A program made the position numbers and the translations under genes. From assembly GCA_946405135.1 (NCBI GenBank), contig CAMJGD010000002.1:248001-312000 (forward strand): a stretch of DNA of 64,000 nucleotides. The letters are read 5' to 3'. Position 1 is the stretch's first letter. Each line of letters begins with the position of its first letter. This DNA comes from an uncultured Clostridiaceae bacterium. GTDB taxonomy: Bacteria > Bacillota > Clostridia > Clostridiales > Clostridiaceae. The notes beneath the pieces are model-generated. The model saw only the letters and a list, made by a program, of their open reading frames with translations, had not been told where the DNA came from and did not search any database. Below, piece after piece: positions 1-8,830 of the stretch.

Positions 1-1
1 T

Positions 2-355
2 GAACTATGTAAAGAACTTAATGAAACTAAAGGTTTTACCGCTAGTATTTTTCAAGTTAATCTGCATAAAGAAGTTCCTATATTAAAAGAAGACTTAAGC
101 ACTATTGAAAACTTCTTTACCAATTTGAATACAGAAAACTTTATAGATAAGCCTGAAGGTATTAAAGAAAAGCCTCAGTATAAAATTTTTATAGAAAGTA
201 ATAATGAAAAATTTGTTGTAAATGTATATGATGAAAAATATATATCCATCCACCCTTGGGATGGAACTTTTGAAATGGATTATATAGATATGTCTGATGT
301 TTATAAAGCTTATAATTTATATGGTTTTTGCAAATATATATTAAAAGAACCGTAA
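2..355 (+). CDS. C-terminal part of an unrecognised protein (5' end outside window)
   Basis: A reading frame is open from base 2 to the TAA at 353-355 (117 codons). There is no ATG near the edge, so the start lies upstream of the window. A TTG at 125 is possible but has no ribosome site, and the frame before it is equally protein-like. The tail contains SIHPWDG and ends NLYGFCKYILKEP. I do not recognise the family with confidence; it may be a small clostridial DUF (DUF4883 is a weak guess). It is followed by an intrinsic terminator, so it is the last gene of its unit and separate from the large fusion gene downstream. Confidence 0.6.
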   Translation, partial: ELCKELNETKGFTASIFQVNLHKEVPILKEDLSTIENFFTNLNTENFIDKPEGIKEKPQYKIFIESNNEKFVVNVYDEKYISIHPWDGTFEMDYIDMSDVYKAYNLYGFCKYILKEP

Positions 356-361
356 AATATG

Positions 362-385
362 GATGCTAAATTAGCATCTTTTTTA
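362..385 (+). terminator. intrinsic terminator
   Basis: The stem GATGCTAA/TTAGCATC (effective stem GATGC/GCATC with a seven-base loop) is followed directly by a T-run. It lies seven bases after the stop codon of the partial gene. Confidence 0.8.
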
Positions 386-452
386 TTTTAATATATGCAT
401 ATAAAGTATATAATCTTTATATAAAGAAATGTAATTATAAGGGGGCAGCCTT

Positions 453-3400
453 ATGGATACTATTAAATTTTCTGAAGCATACTCAAAATTTAATAAAAAA
501 CTATTAAGCAGCAGATGGCTTCTAAAATGGGATATAAGTAAAAATACAGTCCAAAATCATATTAAAGACGCCTGCTTTATAAATAACTTATCTCATATGA
601 TAGAAAATAAGGACTTTACTTGCAAAAGCACTTTAAATTTATGCAGCAATATGATAAAGGATATTTGTGTTCATAAAAAAATTAAAGATATACCTGATAA
701 TTGGCTAAAATATATATATGAATATACCTTATATAAGTCCTTTGAAAACGCCATAACTATTGAGCTTAGAGATGAGTTAAATGGAGTATGCGAGTTATAC
801 TTAAGATCTTTAAGGATAGTATGTGAACTTCAAAAGCAAAGTGATGATGGCAGCTTTCAAAGCAGATATCCACTAGAATTTCTAACTTACGAAGAAGAAA
901 AAGGACTAGAAAACGATGAAGAATACAGAAAATTCTTAAAAGCTTTCAATCACAACTATACTTATGAAATGATGAAGCTGCATTATGAGTTAACAGGTTT
1001 TAATACTTTAGATCATATATGTGGAGTTCATTTTTTATCCCTCTACATAGCAAGACAGCTAAAACATATTGGAATTAACATTGATTTAGGAAGAGTCTCT
1101 GGAAGTGCTGCTGGGCATGACATAGGCAAATATGGCTGTAAAGGACCAGACCTTAAAAGAGTACCTTATCTTCATTATTATTATTCAGATCAGTGGTTTA
1201 AACGCTATGAAATAAATTATATAAGAAATATAGCTATAAATCATTCTACTTGGGACTTAGAACTTGAAAATCTGCCTCTTGAAAGTTTAATACTAATATA
1301 TTCAGATTTTAGAGTAAAAAATATACGCACTGATTCTGGAGAAGAAATGCATATATTTTCCTTAAAAGATTCCTTCCAAGTTATACTTAATAAATTAGAT
1401 AATCTAGATGGTTCAAAAGAAAAACGCTACAAAAGAGTATATTCTAAACTTAAAGATTTTGAAGAATTTTTAAAAAGCCTTAATATATGCTGTGACATAA
1501 TAGAAAACTTTAATATACAGTCCATAGAAAAACCTAAAACACCAGACTATGCTCTTATGCAAGGCGAGAAAGTAGTAAATAGCATTAAAAATCTTGCCAT
1601 CAATCACAATATCAATTTAATGTATATTTTAAGAGATGAATATTCTCTAGATACCATACTAGAAGCCGCAAGAAGTGAGAACAATTGGAAAAACTTAAGA
1701 GAATATATTAGAATATTTGAAGAATATTCTACTTACCTAACCCAAAAACAAAAGATTCAAACCATGAAATTTTTATATGAAAATCTAGTTCATCCTGAAG
1801 ATGACATAAGAAGACACTGTGCGGACTTAATAGGTACTCTTATAGCTATCTTTGATGAAGACTATAGAAAAGAAATTCCTGAAAACGTTAAACTTGAACC
1901 TGCTAATATAAAGAGTGCAGATTTATTCAATGAATACCTAGAACGCTTACTATTTCCAGGTCACAAAATTATACCTGCTCATAGATATTGGCTTGGATAC
2001 AGTATAAGCATATTTTCTAGTTCCTTGTTCAAAAACTGCAGAAAAGAGCTCATACCTTCCTATAGAGGTATTTTGCTTAAGTACTATAACAGCAATAAGT
2101 ATAAAAATTCAGAGCTGCAGCTTTTTCTGCTTGAAAATATAAAAGCTATTCCTCTAGAACCTTTTAGCCAAGATCTAGATATACTATTTAACTTTATTTT
2201 AGATATGCTAAATAAAAGAAATATAATGTTAAGGCTTTCTGCTCTTCAATGCTGCATAGACATAATGCCGAAAGTCGAAAAAAATACAGATTTTGTAAGT
2301 AGATTAAAAAAATATCTTAGTGAAATACATTCAAAAAGCTCAAATTCTGCAGAAAATATGCTTAGGCTAAACTTATGTAATAGCATTAATGATGAAGAAA
2401 ATATGGAAAAACTCCGTAAATTTTATGAAAGTGACAATAATAAAATAGCAGATATATTTTTAAATAATTTAAAAACAGCTACTGACTGGGTAAGAAAAAA
2501 ATATCAAGTGGCACTTATTGCAGATAATGCCCTTAGCAATAATAATATCAATGCAATGCACGCTGCTATACACTTTTGTAATCTATTAAAGGTAAGTGCT
2601 GTAGAAAGCGTTAGAAATGAAGCTGGTAAAGCTATATTGACCATGATGGTAAAGCTGTCACCTTCAGAAAGAAATGAAGTCGCTATAGAACTGCTTAGAG
2701 CTTTGGAAATAGAAGGCCACAAATTTACAGAATATATACCAAGATACTTAGGTGAAGTTCTTTTATATTTACAGCCAAAAGAATTGGATGAAGTAATAGA
2801 TGATTTATCTTTTAAAATTAAAATATCAACTCCTGCTGTAAAAAATCTCATACTAAAAACTGCCTCTGTTATGGCTGAAAATTACGATAAATACAAATAT
2901 AACTTTAAAGAAGATGAAAAGATTTATGAGAAAAGGCTTATAAATATTTTAGGCATAATATTAAATGGTTTAAGCGATTATAATATTTCTGTAAAACAGG
3001 CAGCTTTTACTGCTATAGGAAAAGGATTATTTGGCTCTTCTCAATTAAATCTTGAACAAAAATGCACTATATTTAAGCTTATAGGCAAAAAAGTGCTTAC
3101 TTTAGTGGTAGAAGATGATAATGAAGAGCTTTTATTCCTATCAAATTCTGCAGGATTAAATCATATTTATAGATTTATATCTGACTACTCATTTTTTAAA
3201 GGAGAAATAAATCTTAATACACCAAAAAATATAGCTTTTTTCCCTGGAACCTTCGATCCTTTTTCTTTAAGTCATAAAGAAATTGCAAAAAATATAAGAG
3301 ATTTAGGCTATGAGGTATATTTGGCTATTGACGAATTTTCTTGGTCTAAAAAGCCTCTTCCAAATCTAATAAGAAGAAATATACTGAATATGTCCATATC

Positions 3401-5333
3401 AGGAGAATTAGGAATCTTTATATACCCAGACAGCTTCCCTACCAATATTTCTAATGAAGAAGATCTAAAAATTTTAAAAAATAATTTTAAATCTTCAGAA
3501 GTTTATATAGTGGTAGGCAGCGATGTATTATTAAATGCAAGCAGTTATAAAGCTCCTAAAAGTGAAAATTCAATTCACAGTTTCTCTCATATAATTTTTC
3601 AGAGAAATAAATCAAAACAGATTAATGATGCAATAAAAAATATTCAAGGAAACGTAGAAATTCTTCTACTGCCTCCTAAGTATACAGATATAAGTTCTTC
3701 ACAGATAAGAAATTATATAGATGAAAATAGAGACATATCAAGTTTAGTAGACCCTTTAGCTCAAAAATATATATATGAAAATGGTTTTTATCAAAGAGAA
3801 GCTTTAGATAAATCCACTTTAAATTCTGCTAAACTAGATGTAGAAGTAATTAATACAGCTACTGAGGAATTATTAGATATTTGCTGTCACATGGTAGACT
3901 ATGATTGCAGTAAAATTCAAAATAGAATTAAAAAAGTTTTTTCAAAGCCCTCTGGGAGAGCTCTGATTTTAAGAAATAGCAAAAGTAAAAAAATTGTTGG
4001 ATTTTCTTTATATCATTGGATAAGATCCAGCATGCTCTATGAGGAGTTAAAAGACGTAAAACTGGCAGACGAAATAAGACAAAATAGTCTAGGTAGAATA
4101 ATATTATTAGATGGTATCTATATAAAAGAAATAGAGAAAAATAGAAATTTAGAACAGATATTATTAACAGAAACCTTGGCCTTTTGCATATCAAAAGACT
4201 ATGAATACACTTTATTTAACTGTAATGAGGATGCTGCATGTTCACCTTATTTTCAAGAACTATTATCTAATTGTGGTTTTATAAATATAAATGAAGGAAA
4301 TTCTAATCAGCCTATATGGCTTGTAAATATGAGCACTCCTTCTGTAATAAATTTAGATCTTGAAAATCTTATTAAAGAACCCTTTAGAAGTAATGCAAAG
4401 GTAAAACAAAGTATAAAGCAATCTAGGCATAGACTGTTAAAAGCTTTATGTAATCTTTATCCTGCAGAACTCATATTGCCTATAGATAATAACATGCTGC
4501 ATTATGGACTTATAAAAAAAATTTGTAAAGAAAATAATGTCCCCACTGAAACCATAATTCCTAGATTTCTTGGAAAATCTATGTGTGTTCCTTATGGAGA
4601 TATGCTGGATAGATACATTATACCAAATACTGTAACCAAATCACTACATACGGAAAAATATTTTGAATCAGATATATCCTCTTTTAAAATATCAGAATTT
4701 CCTCATTATATGGATCTTAACAATCAGATTAAAATGCTTAAATCTTTTAATAGACCCATAATTCTTGTGGATAATCTGCTTCATAAAGGACACAGAATGC
4801 AAGCCATAGATCCTATTTTTAAAAAAGAACATATAGATGTTCAAAAAATCATAGTAGGAATATTATCTGCCAGAGGAAAAGATCTTATGGATTATCAGCA
4901 TAGGGAGGTAGACTGCGTTTACTTCATACCAAGAATGAAATTATGGTTTAATGAAAATGCTCTTTACCCATTTATAGGAGGAGACTCTCTTTGGCGTGGC
5001 AAGTTCCCCGAAAGGAATCTATTGCCCTCTATAAATCTTTTGATGCCTTATACTTCACCAAAATTTATAAAAGGTGCTCCAAATAAGTCTTTATTTGAAC
5101 TTTCAAAAATATGTATAGATAATGCTATAGATATACTTATTACTTTAGAAAATGAATATCACATTATAAATGAGAGAAATTTAACTTTATCTTCTCTTGG
5201 TCAGGTATTTACCATCCCTAGATGTCCTGACCATGGAAGAGATATGAATTATGATCTTAGTTTAAATCCATCTCACTACCTTAAAAACGATCTGGAAACA
5301 CTAAATAGATTAGAAAATATTTTGGGGAGGTGA
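453..5333 (+). CDS. giant fusion: HD hydrolase, HEAT-like repeats, NadD-like nucleotidyltransferase, GNAT-like and PRTase-like domains
   Basis: A 1626-residue cytoplasmic protein with no signal peptide. ATG 453 follows the purine-rich site AAGGGGG. An HD metal-dependent phosphohydrolase-type domain lies at about 185-290: H188 in an HxxxV context, GHDIGK with H222 D223, and D285. A helical HEAT-like stretch follows to about 900. From 926 a nucleotidyltransferase of the NadD type begins with FFPGTFDPFSLSH (929-941), in which SLSH stands at the usual HxGH position. Its second signature ISSSQIR (1080-1086) matches the ISSTxIR motif of nicotinate mononucleotide adenylyltransferases. Residues about 1130-1300 look like a GNAT fold. 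The C-terminus (about 1320-1540) resembles a phosphoribosyltransferase, with ILVDNLLHKGHR (1437-1448) at the PRPP loop, where the usual DD pair is D1440-N1441. The domains suggest nucleotide or NAD-type chemistry; the substrate is unknown. It is followed by a dehydrogenase-fold gene eight bases on. Confidence 0.75.
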   Translation: MDTIKFSEAYSKFNKKLLSSRWLLKWDISKNTVQNHIKDACFINNLSHMIENKDFTCKSTLNLCSNMIKDICVHKKIKDIPDNWLKYIYEYTLYKSFENAITIELRDELNGVCELYLRSLRIVCELQKQSDDGSFQSRYPLEFLTYEEEKGLENDEEYRKFLKAFNHNYTYEMMKLHYELTGFNTLDHICGVHFLSLYIARQLKHIGINIDLGRVSGSAAGHDIGKYGCKGPDLKRVPYLHYYYSDQWFKRYEINYIRNIAINHSTWDLELENLPLESLILIYSDFRVKNIRTDSGEEMHIFSLKDSFQVILNKLDNLDGSKEKRYKRVYSKLKDFEEFLKSLNICCDIIENFNIQSIEKPKTPDYALMQGEKVVNSIKNLAINHNINLMYILRDEYSLDTILEAARSENNWKNLREYIRIFEEYSTYLTQKQKIQTMKFLYENLVHPEDDIRRHCADLIGTLIAIFDEDYRKEIPENVKLEPANIKSADLFNEYLERLLFPGHKIIPAHRYWLGYSISIFSSSLFKNCRKELIPSYRGILLKYYNSNKYKNSELQLFLLENIKAIPLEPFSQDLDILFNFILDMLNKRNIMLRLSALQCCIDIMPKVEKNTDFVSRLKKYLSEIHSKSSNSAENMLRLNLCNSINDEENMEKLRKFYESDNNKIADIFLNNLKTATDWVRKKYQVALIADNALSNNNINAMHAAIHFCNLLKVSAVESVRNEAGKAILTMMVKLSPSERNEVAIELLRALEIEGHKFTEYIPRYLGEVLLYLQPKELDEVIDDLSFKIKISTPAVKNLILKTASVMAENYDKYKYNFKEDEKIYEKRLINILGIILNGLSDYNISVKQAAFTAIGKGLFGSSQLNLEQKCTIFKLIGKKVLTLVVEDDNEELLFLSNSAGLNHIYRFISDYSFFKGEINLNTPKNIAFFPGTFDPFSLSHKEIAKNIRDLGYEVYLAIDEFSWSKKPLPNLIRRNILNMSISGELGIFIYPDSFPTNISNEEDLKILKNNFKSSEVYIVVGSDVLLNASSYKAPKSENSIHSFSHIIFQRNKSKQINDAIKNIQGNVEILLLPPKYTDISSSQIRNYIDENRDISSLVDPLAQKYIYENGFYQREALDKSTLNSAKLDVEVINTATEELLDICCHMVDYDCSKIQNRIKKVFSKPSGRALILRNSKSKKIVGFSLYHWIRSSMLYEELKDVKLADEIRQNSLGRIILLDGIYIKEIEKNRNLEQILLTETLAFCISKDYEYTLFNCNEDAACSPYFQELLSNCGFININEGNSNQPIWLVNMSTPSVINLDLENLIKEPFRSNAKVKQSIKQSRHRLLKALCNLYPAELILPIDNNMLHYGLIKKICKENNVPTETIIPRFLGKSMCVPYGDMLDRYIIPNTVTKSLHTEKYFESDISSFKISEFPHYMDLNNQIKMLKSFNRPIILVDNLLHKGHRMQAIDPIFKKEHIDVQKIIVGILSARGKDLMDYQHREVDCVYFIPRMKLWFNENALYPFIGGDSLWRGKFPERNLLPSINLLMPYTSPKFIKGAPNKSLFELSKICIDNAIDILITLENEYHIINERNLTLSSLGQVFTIPRCPDHGRDMNYDLSLNPSHYLKNDLETLNRLENILGR

Positions 5334-5340
5334 CCTCTTC

Positions 5341-6594
5341 TTGAATTATTATAAGCATAATGAAAATATAATACTAACTGAGCTAAATTTAGAAAATCAT
5401 TTTAAGACTATAGATAAAAAATCTGTGTTAAACCATAATGGTTATGCATTCTATGTAGGTGAAAGAGAATTAAGAACCTCAAGAAGCAGCTTTGTAGTAA
5501 ATTTTCCTTGGGAAATAAGCCATAAAGAAAATCTTTGCCTATTAGATAAAAACTATGGAGCTAATTGTAACTTATCTGAATTTCCTTCAGAGTTTTTAGC
5601 CTTTATTAAAAATAAAAAAATATTTTACGTAAATGCTAAAAATCCTAATTGGCTTACTAACATCAATCATTGTTTTCCGCAAAAATGGGAAGTGCATATA
5701 GTAGGTTTAGGAGATGTAGGAGGAACCTTAATAACAGGTTTAAGACTTCTTGGAGGTGATTGCATATCCTCCATAGGCATATATGACAAAGATAAAAATA
5801 AAGTTAAAAGGTGGCTTTTAGAAGGCAATCAGATACTAGATATAAATAATTTAAATATGCCTGAAATTAAAGAGATTGAAGAGAAAGAAATCTTTCATTG
5901 TGATATGTTTGTATTTTGCGTATCCCTTGGAGTTCCTCAAGTAGGAAAAGAATCTTCAGATGTGAGACTTGCCCAATTTGAGGGTAACTCTAAAGTTGTA
6001 ACTTATTATGCAAAACTAGCAAGAAAAGCTAGCTTTAAAGGTATCTTTGCTGTAGTTTCTGATCCTGTAGATTTATTGTGTAAGGTAGCTTTTAATGAAA
6101 GCAATAAAAATCCTAAGGGAGATTATGACTTTAATGGACTATCCTCTTCTCAAATAAGAGGCTATGGTTTAGGAGTAATGAATGCAAGAGCAAGCTACTT
6201 TGCTAAGCAGGATGAAAAAACAAAAGCTTATATAGATGAAGGCAGGGCTTTTGGACCTCATGGAGAAGGGCTTATAATTGCAAATAGTATAGAGCATTAT
6301 GATGAATATTTATCAGATCATTTGACAGAAAAAACTAAAAAAGCGAATTTAGAAGTAAGAACTGCTGGATTTAAACCTTATATTGCACCAGCCCTATCCT
6401 CAGGAGCACTTTCTCTACTCTCTACTATAAGAGGACAGTGGCATTACAGTTGCAATTTTATTGATGGAACTTATATAGGATGTAAAAATAGATTTGTTAA
6501 TGGATATACTGAACTAGAAACCTATAATATGCCTGAAAGATTAATGGAAAAGCTTCAACAAACAAAATCCTATTTAGATTCAATATACTTTTAA
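5341..6594 (+). CDS. NAD(P)-binding lactate/malate-dehydrogenase-fold protein, divergent
   Basis: 417 residues from a TTG start. The ribosome site GGGGAGG (5324-5330) lies inside the end of the preceding gene and abuts its stop codon, which suggests translational coupling. About 115 N-terminal residues have no recognised match. The Rossmann motif VGLGDVGGT follows (121-129), then FCVSLGVPQVGKESSDVR (the substrate-loop region in LDH/MDH), SDPVD (240-244, compare SNPVD), NARA (281-284, holding the conserved Arg) and GPHGEG (305-310, the catalytic-His position of GEHGDS). The Asp that pairs with that His in LDH appears to be Met280. The fold assignment is good, but dehydrogenase activity is uncertain. 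Its only obvious partner is the giant fusion protein upstream, so a nucleotide- or NAD-related substrate is inferred. Confidence 0.7.
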   Translation: MNYYKHNENIILTELNLENHFKTIDKKSVLNHNGYAFYVGERELRTSRSSFVVNFPWEISHKENLCLLDKNYGANCNLSEFPSEFLAFIKNKKIFYVNAKNPNWLTNINHCFPQKWEVHIVGLGDVGGTLITGLRLLGGDCISSIGIYDKDKNKVKRWLLEGNQILDINNLNMPEIKEIEEKEIFHCDMFVFCVSLGVPQVGKESSDVRLAQFEGNSKVVTYYAKLARKASFKGIFAVVSDPVDLLCKVAFNESNKNPKGDYDFNGLSSSQIRGYGLGVMNARASYFAKQDEKTKAYIDEGRAFGPHGEGLIIANSIEHYDEYLSDHLTEKTKKANLEVRTAGFKPYIAPALSSGALSLLSTIRGQWHYSCNFIDGTYIGCKNRFVNGYTELETYNMPERLMEKLQQTKSYLDSIYF

Positions 6595-6600
6595 TATTAA

Positions 6601-6634
6601 AAAGCTCTTAGGCACCATCTGCTTAAGAGCTTTT
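6601..6634. terminator. bidirectional terminator between convergent genes
   Basis: A perfect ten-base stem AAAGCTCTTA/TAAGAGCTTT with A-rich and T-rich flanks lies between the + strand dehydrogenase-fold gene and the - strand folBK gene. It can serve both. Confidence 0.8.
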
Positions 6635-6651
6635 AACATATTCTATTTATT

Positions 6652-7470
6652 TTATTTAAGTTCTAACTCTTTTTTTATTTGAATTATCCTCTTATTTAAA
6701 ACAGGATGTACCACATAAGGTGCAATCTCTGAAAGAGGCTCCATAACAAACATCCTTTCTTCCATTCTTGGATGAGGTATTACCATTTCTTCATTAGAAG
6801 ATATCATATCATCATATAATAGTATGTCTAAATCAATAGTTCTAGGTCCCCACTTTATGATTCTTTCCCTTTTTAATTCTTTTTCTATGGAAAGAAGAAA
6901 TTCTAGGAGTTCTTTTGGATTAAACAAAGTTTTTATTTCTATCACTGCATTTAAGAAATCATCCTGTTCTTCATATCCCCAGGGTGCTGTAGTTATAAAA
7001 CTGGATCTTTTGATAACCTTACAGCTTTCTGAAGTCTCTATGTATTCTATAGCTTTTAAAAGATTTTTTTCTTTGTCTCCCATATTAGAGCCTAATGCAA
7101 TATAAGCTTTATGCCAACCACGCTCTATCTCCACACCCGCATATTCTACAGGTAGCCCAATAGGTGCCCAAGGTTTTTTTAATTTTACCTTTACACTATT
7201 TACAAGCTCATAATTTATCAATATAAACTCTGCAAGTTTTTCTGCTGCAGTTTCAATAAGATCATATTTTTCTTTACTAAATTCTTCTACTACCTTATGA
7301 CAAAGCTCTCCGTAATTTACAGTCTTATTGATATCTTTATCTTTGGCAGCTTCCCTTAAGTCTAAACACAAATCTAAACTTATCAAAAACTTCTGTCCCA
7401 AATCCTTTTCTTGACTATAAACTCCATGATTAGCATATACCTCAAGATCTTTTATAAAAATTCTATCCAT
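6652..7470 (-). CDS. folK: bifunctional dihydroneopterin aldolase / HPPK (FolB-FolK fusion)
   Basis: 272 residues. Residues 1-118 are FolB (RIFIKDLEVYANHGVY, ETAAEKLAEFIL, VKVKLKKPWAPI), which cleaves 7,8-dihydroneopterin to 6-hydroxymethyl-dihydropterin. Residues about 120-272 are FolK (YIALGSNMGDKEKNL, WGPRTIDLDILLYDD, IPHPRMEER), the pyrophosphokinase acting on that product. The FolK catalytic aspartates of DLD are present. The start ATG follows GGGAGTGGTAAG. It is the last gene of the folate operon and ends at a shared terminator. Such fusions are common in Firmicutes and channel two consecutive steps. Confidence 0.95.
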   Translation of the reverse strand: MDRIFIKDLEVYANHGVYSQEKDLGQKFLISLDLCLDLREAAKDKDINKTVNYGELCHKVVEEFSKEKYDLIETAAEKLAEFILINYELVNSVKVKLKKPWAPIGLPVEYAGVEIERGWHKAYIALGSNMGDKEKNLLKAIEYIETSESCKVIKRSSFITTAPWGYEEQDDFLNAVIEIKTLFNPKELLEFLLSIEKELKRERIIKWGPRTIDLDILLYDDMISSNEEMVIPHPRMEERMFVMEPLSEIAPYVVHPVLNKRIIQIKKELELK

Positions 7471-7497
7471 CTTACCACTCCCACTGGTTTCTGCTTA

Positions 7498-8313
7498 TTA
7501 CCTGCATATAGCATCTGTCATCATACAAACTCTTTTATTTTCCATTACATCATGCACTCTAACAAAATCACAGCCTTTTATTATACCTATAGCTGTGGTA
7601 GCTAAAGTTCCTTCTACCCTATCCTGTACTGGAAGATCAAGAGCATTTCCTATCATAGACTTTCTAGAGGTACCAAGGAGTACAGGATATCCTAATTCTT
7701 TGAATCTTTCAAGCTCATTCATAACTTTAAGATTCTCTTCATAGCTTTTGGCAAAGCCTATACCTGGATCCACAATTATATTCTCTTTTTTAACCCCAGC
7801 TTTTAATGCTATATCTATGCTTTCTTTAAGATCCTCTAATATATCCTCTAAAAGATTTTTATAATCTCTATTTTCTCTATTATGCATAATACAGCAAGGA
7901 ACTCCATATTTAGCTGCTACCTTTGCCATCTCTGGGTCCTTTTTAAATCCCCAGACATCATTTATAAGATCTGCCCCTGCTCCTATAGAAAGTTCTGCTA
8001 CATTTGCTTTATATGTATCCACAGATATAGGAACTTCAATTTCCTTTCTTAAAGCTTCAATAATGGGTATTACCCTTTTTATCTCTTCTTCTTCTGTTAC
8101 TGGAGTATGATTTGGCCTTGTAGATTCCCCGCCTACATCTATTATATCCGCTCCCTGAGAAATCATTTCTCTTGCATGCATTAAAGCTTTTTCTATTTCA
8201 TTAAATCTTCCTCCGTCAGAGAAAGAGTCTGGAGTTACATTAAGTATGCCCATAACATAAGTTCTTTTACCTATCTCAAAATTCTTTGTTCCTATTTTTA
8301 CATTGCTGTACAT
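7498..8313 (-). CDS. folP: dihydropteroate synthase
   Basis: 271 residues, full length. The enzyme condenses hydroxymethyl-dihydropterin pyrophosphate with p-aminobenzoate. Family motifs are MGILNVTPDSFSDGGRF near the N-terminus, DIIDVGGESTRP, the pterin-site NDVWGF and DPGIGFAKS, and LGTSRKSMIG. The ribosome site AGGGGGAATG precedes the ATG. It sits between the HD-domain gene and folBK, in order with the pathway. Confidence 0.96.
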   Translation of the reverse strand: MYSNVKIGTKNFEIGKRTYVMGILNVTPDSFSDGGRFNEIEKALMHAREMISQGADIIDVGGESTRPNHTPVTEEEEIKRVIPIIEALRKEIEVPISVDTYKANVAELSIGAGADLINDVWGFKKDPEMAKVAAKYGVPCCIMHNRENRDYKNLLEDILEDLKESIDIALKAGVKKENIIVDPGIGFAKSYEENLKVMNELERFKELGYPVLLGTSRKSMIGNALDLPVQDRVEGTLATTAIGIIKGCDFVRVHDVMENKRVCMMTDAICR

Positions 8314-8331
8314 AAAAACATTCCCCCTAAA

Positions 8332-8817
8332 TTAATACACTATACTATTATTTTTTAAATGTTCTGACCAATTACATTGCTTTATTGCAGCACAGTTAAA
8401 ACAATTTCTAGAAAGCTTGTCACTTCTATATATTATAGAAGCTAAAGAGTACTCCTCTTCAGTGTTATCTCTATGACAGGTTATAGCATGTTCTATATCC
8501 TTTTTTTCCTCTTCATTATAGCCTGCATATTTAAGTATTGTTTTAGAAATTTCTATACTTGCCAATTCATGAGGTATTCCTTCTTTGTATTGCTTCCATC
8601 TTCCTATATCATGAAGAAGAGCAGCTGCATAGATTACATCCTTTTTATAATTTAGAGATTTTTCAAGACTCATTATATAAGCAATTCTTGCTACATCTAA
8701 AAAATGTTCTAAATTATGACTGCAAAATATTCTATGCTTCTCCCACCTTTCATTCTCCTTTAAACATTCTTTAAATAATTCATGATTTAATATAAGGTTT
8801 ATTCTTTTTTCTTCCAC
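8332..8817 (-). CDS. HD-domain phosphohydrolase in the folate operon
   Basis: 161 residues from a GTG start with the site GAAGGG. HD-superfamily metal ligands are visible: the His of LEHFLDVARIA, the HD pair in AALLHDIGRW, and the Asp of YRSDKLSRNC. The C-terminus carries a CFNCAAIKQC cysteine cluster that could bind a metal. HD proteins hydrolyse phosphomonoesters or nucleoside phosphates. The gene lies between folE and folP with gaps under 20 bases. The operon otherwise lacks a dihydroneopterin triphosphate phosphatase, so this protein is a candidate for that step; this is inference from context only. Confidence 0.8.
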   Translation of the reverse strand: MEEKRINLILNHELFKECLKENERWEKHRIFCSHNLEHFLDVARIAYIMSLEKSLNYKKDVIYAAALLHDIGRWKQYKEGIPHELASIEISKTILKYAGYNEEEKKDIEHAITCHRDNTEEEYSLASIIYRSDKLSRNCFNCAAIKQCNWSEHLKNNSIVY

Positions 8818-8830
8818 TTAGCACCCTTCT

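Noticed and set aside
2504-2851. 115-codon antisense frame inside the giant fusion gene
   Set aside because: It lies fully within a well-supported coding frame and has no ribosome site or family match.
3928-4194. 88-codon antisense frame inside the giant fusion gene
   Set aside because: Shadow of the GNAT-like coding region; phenylalanine/leucine-rich as expected for the reverse of A-rich codons.
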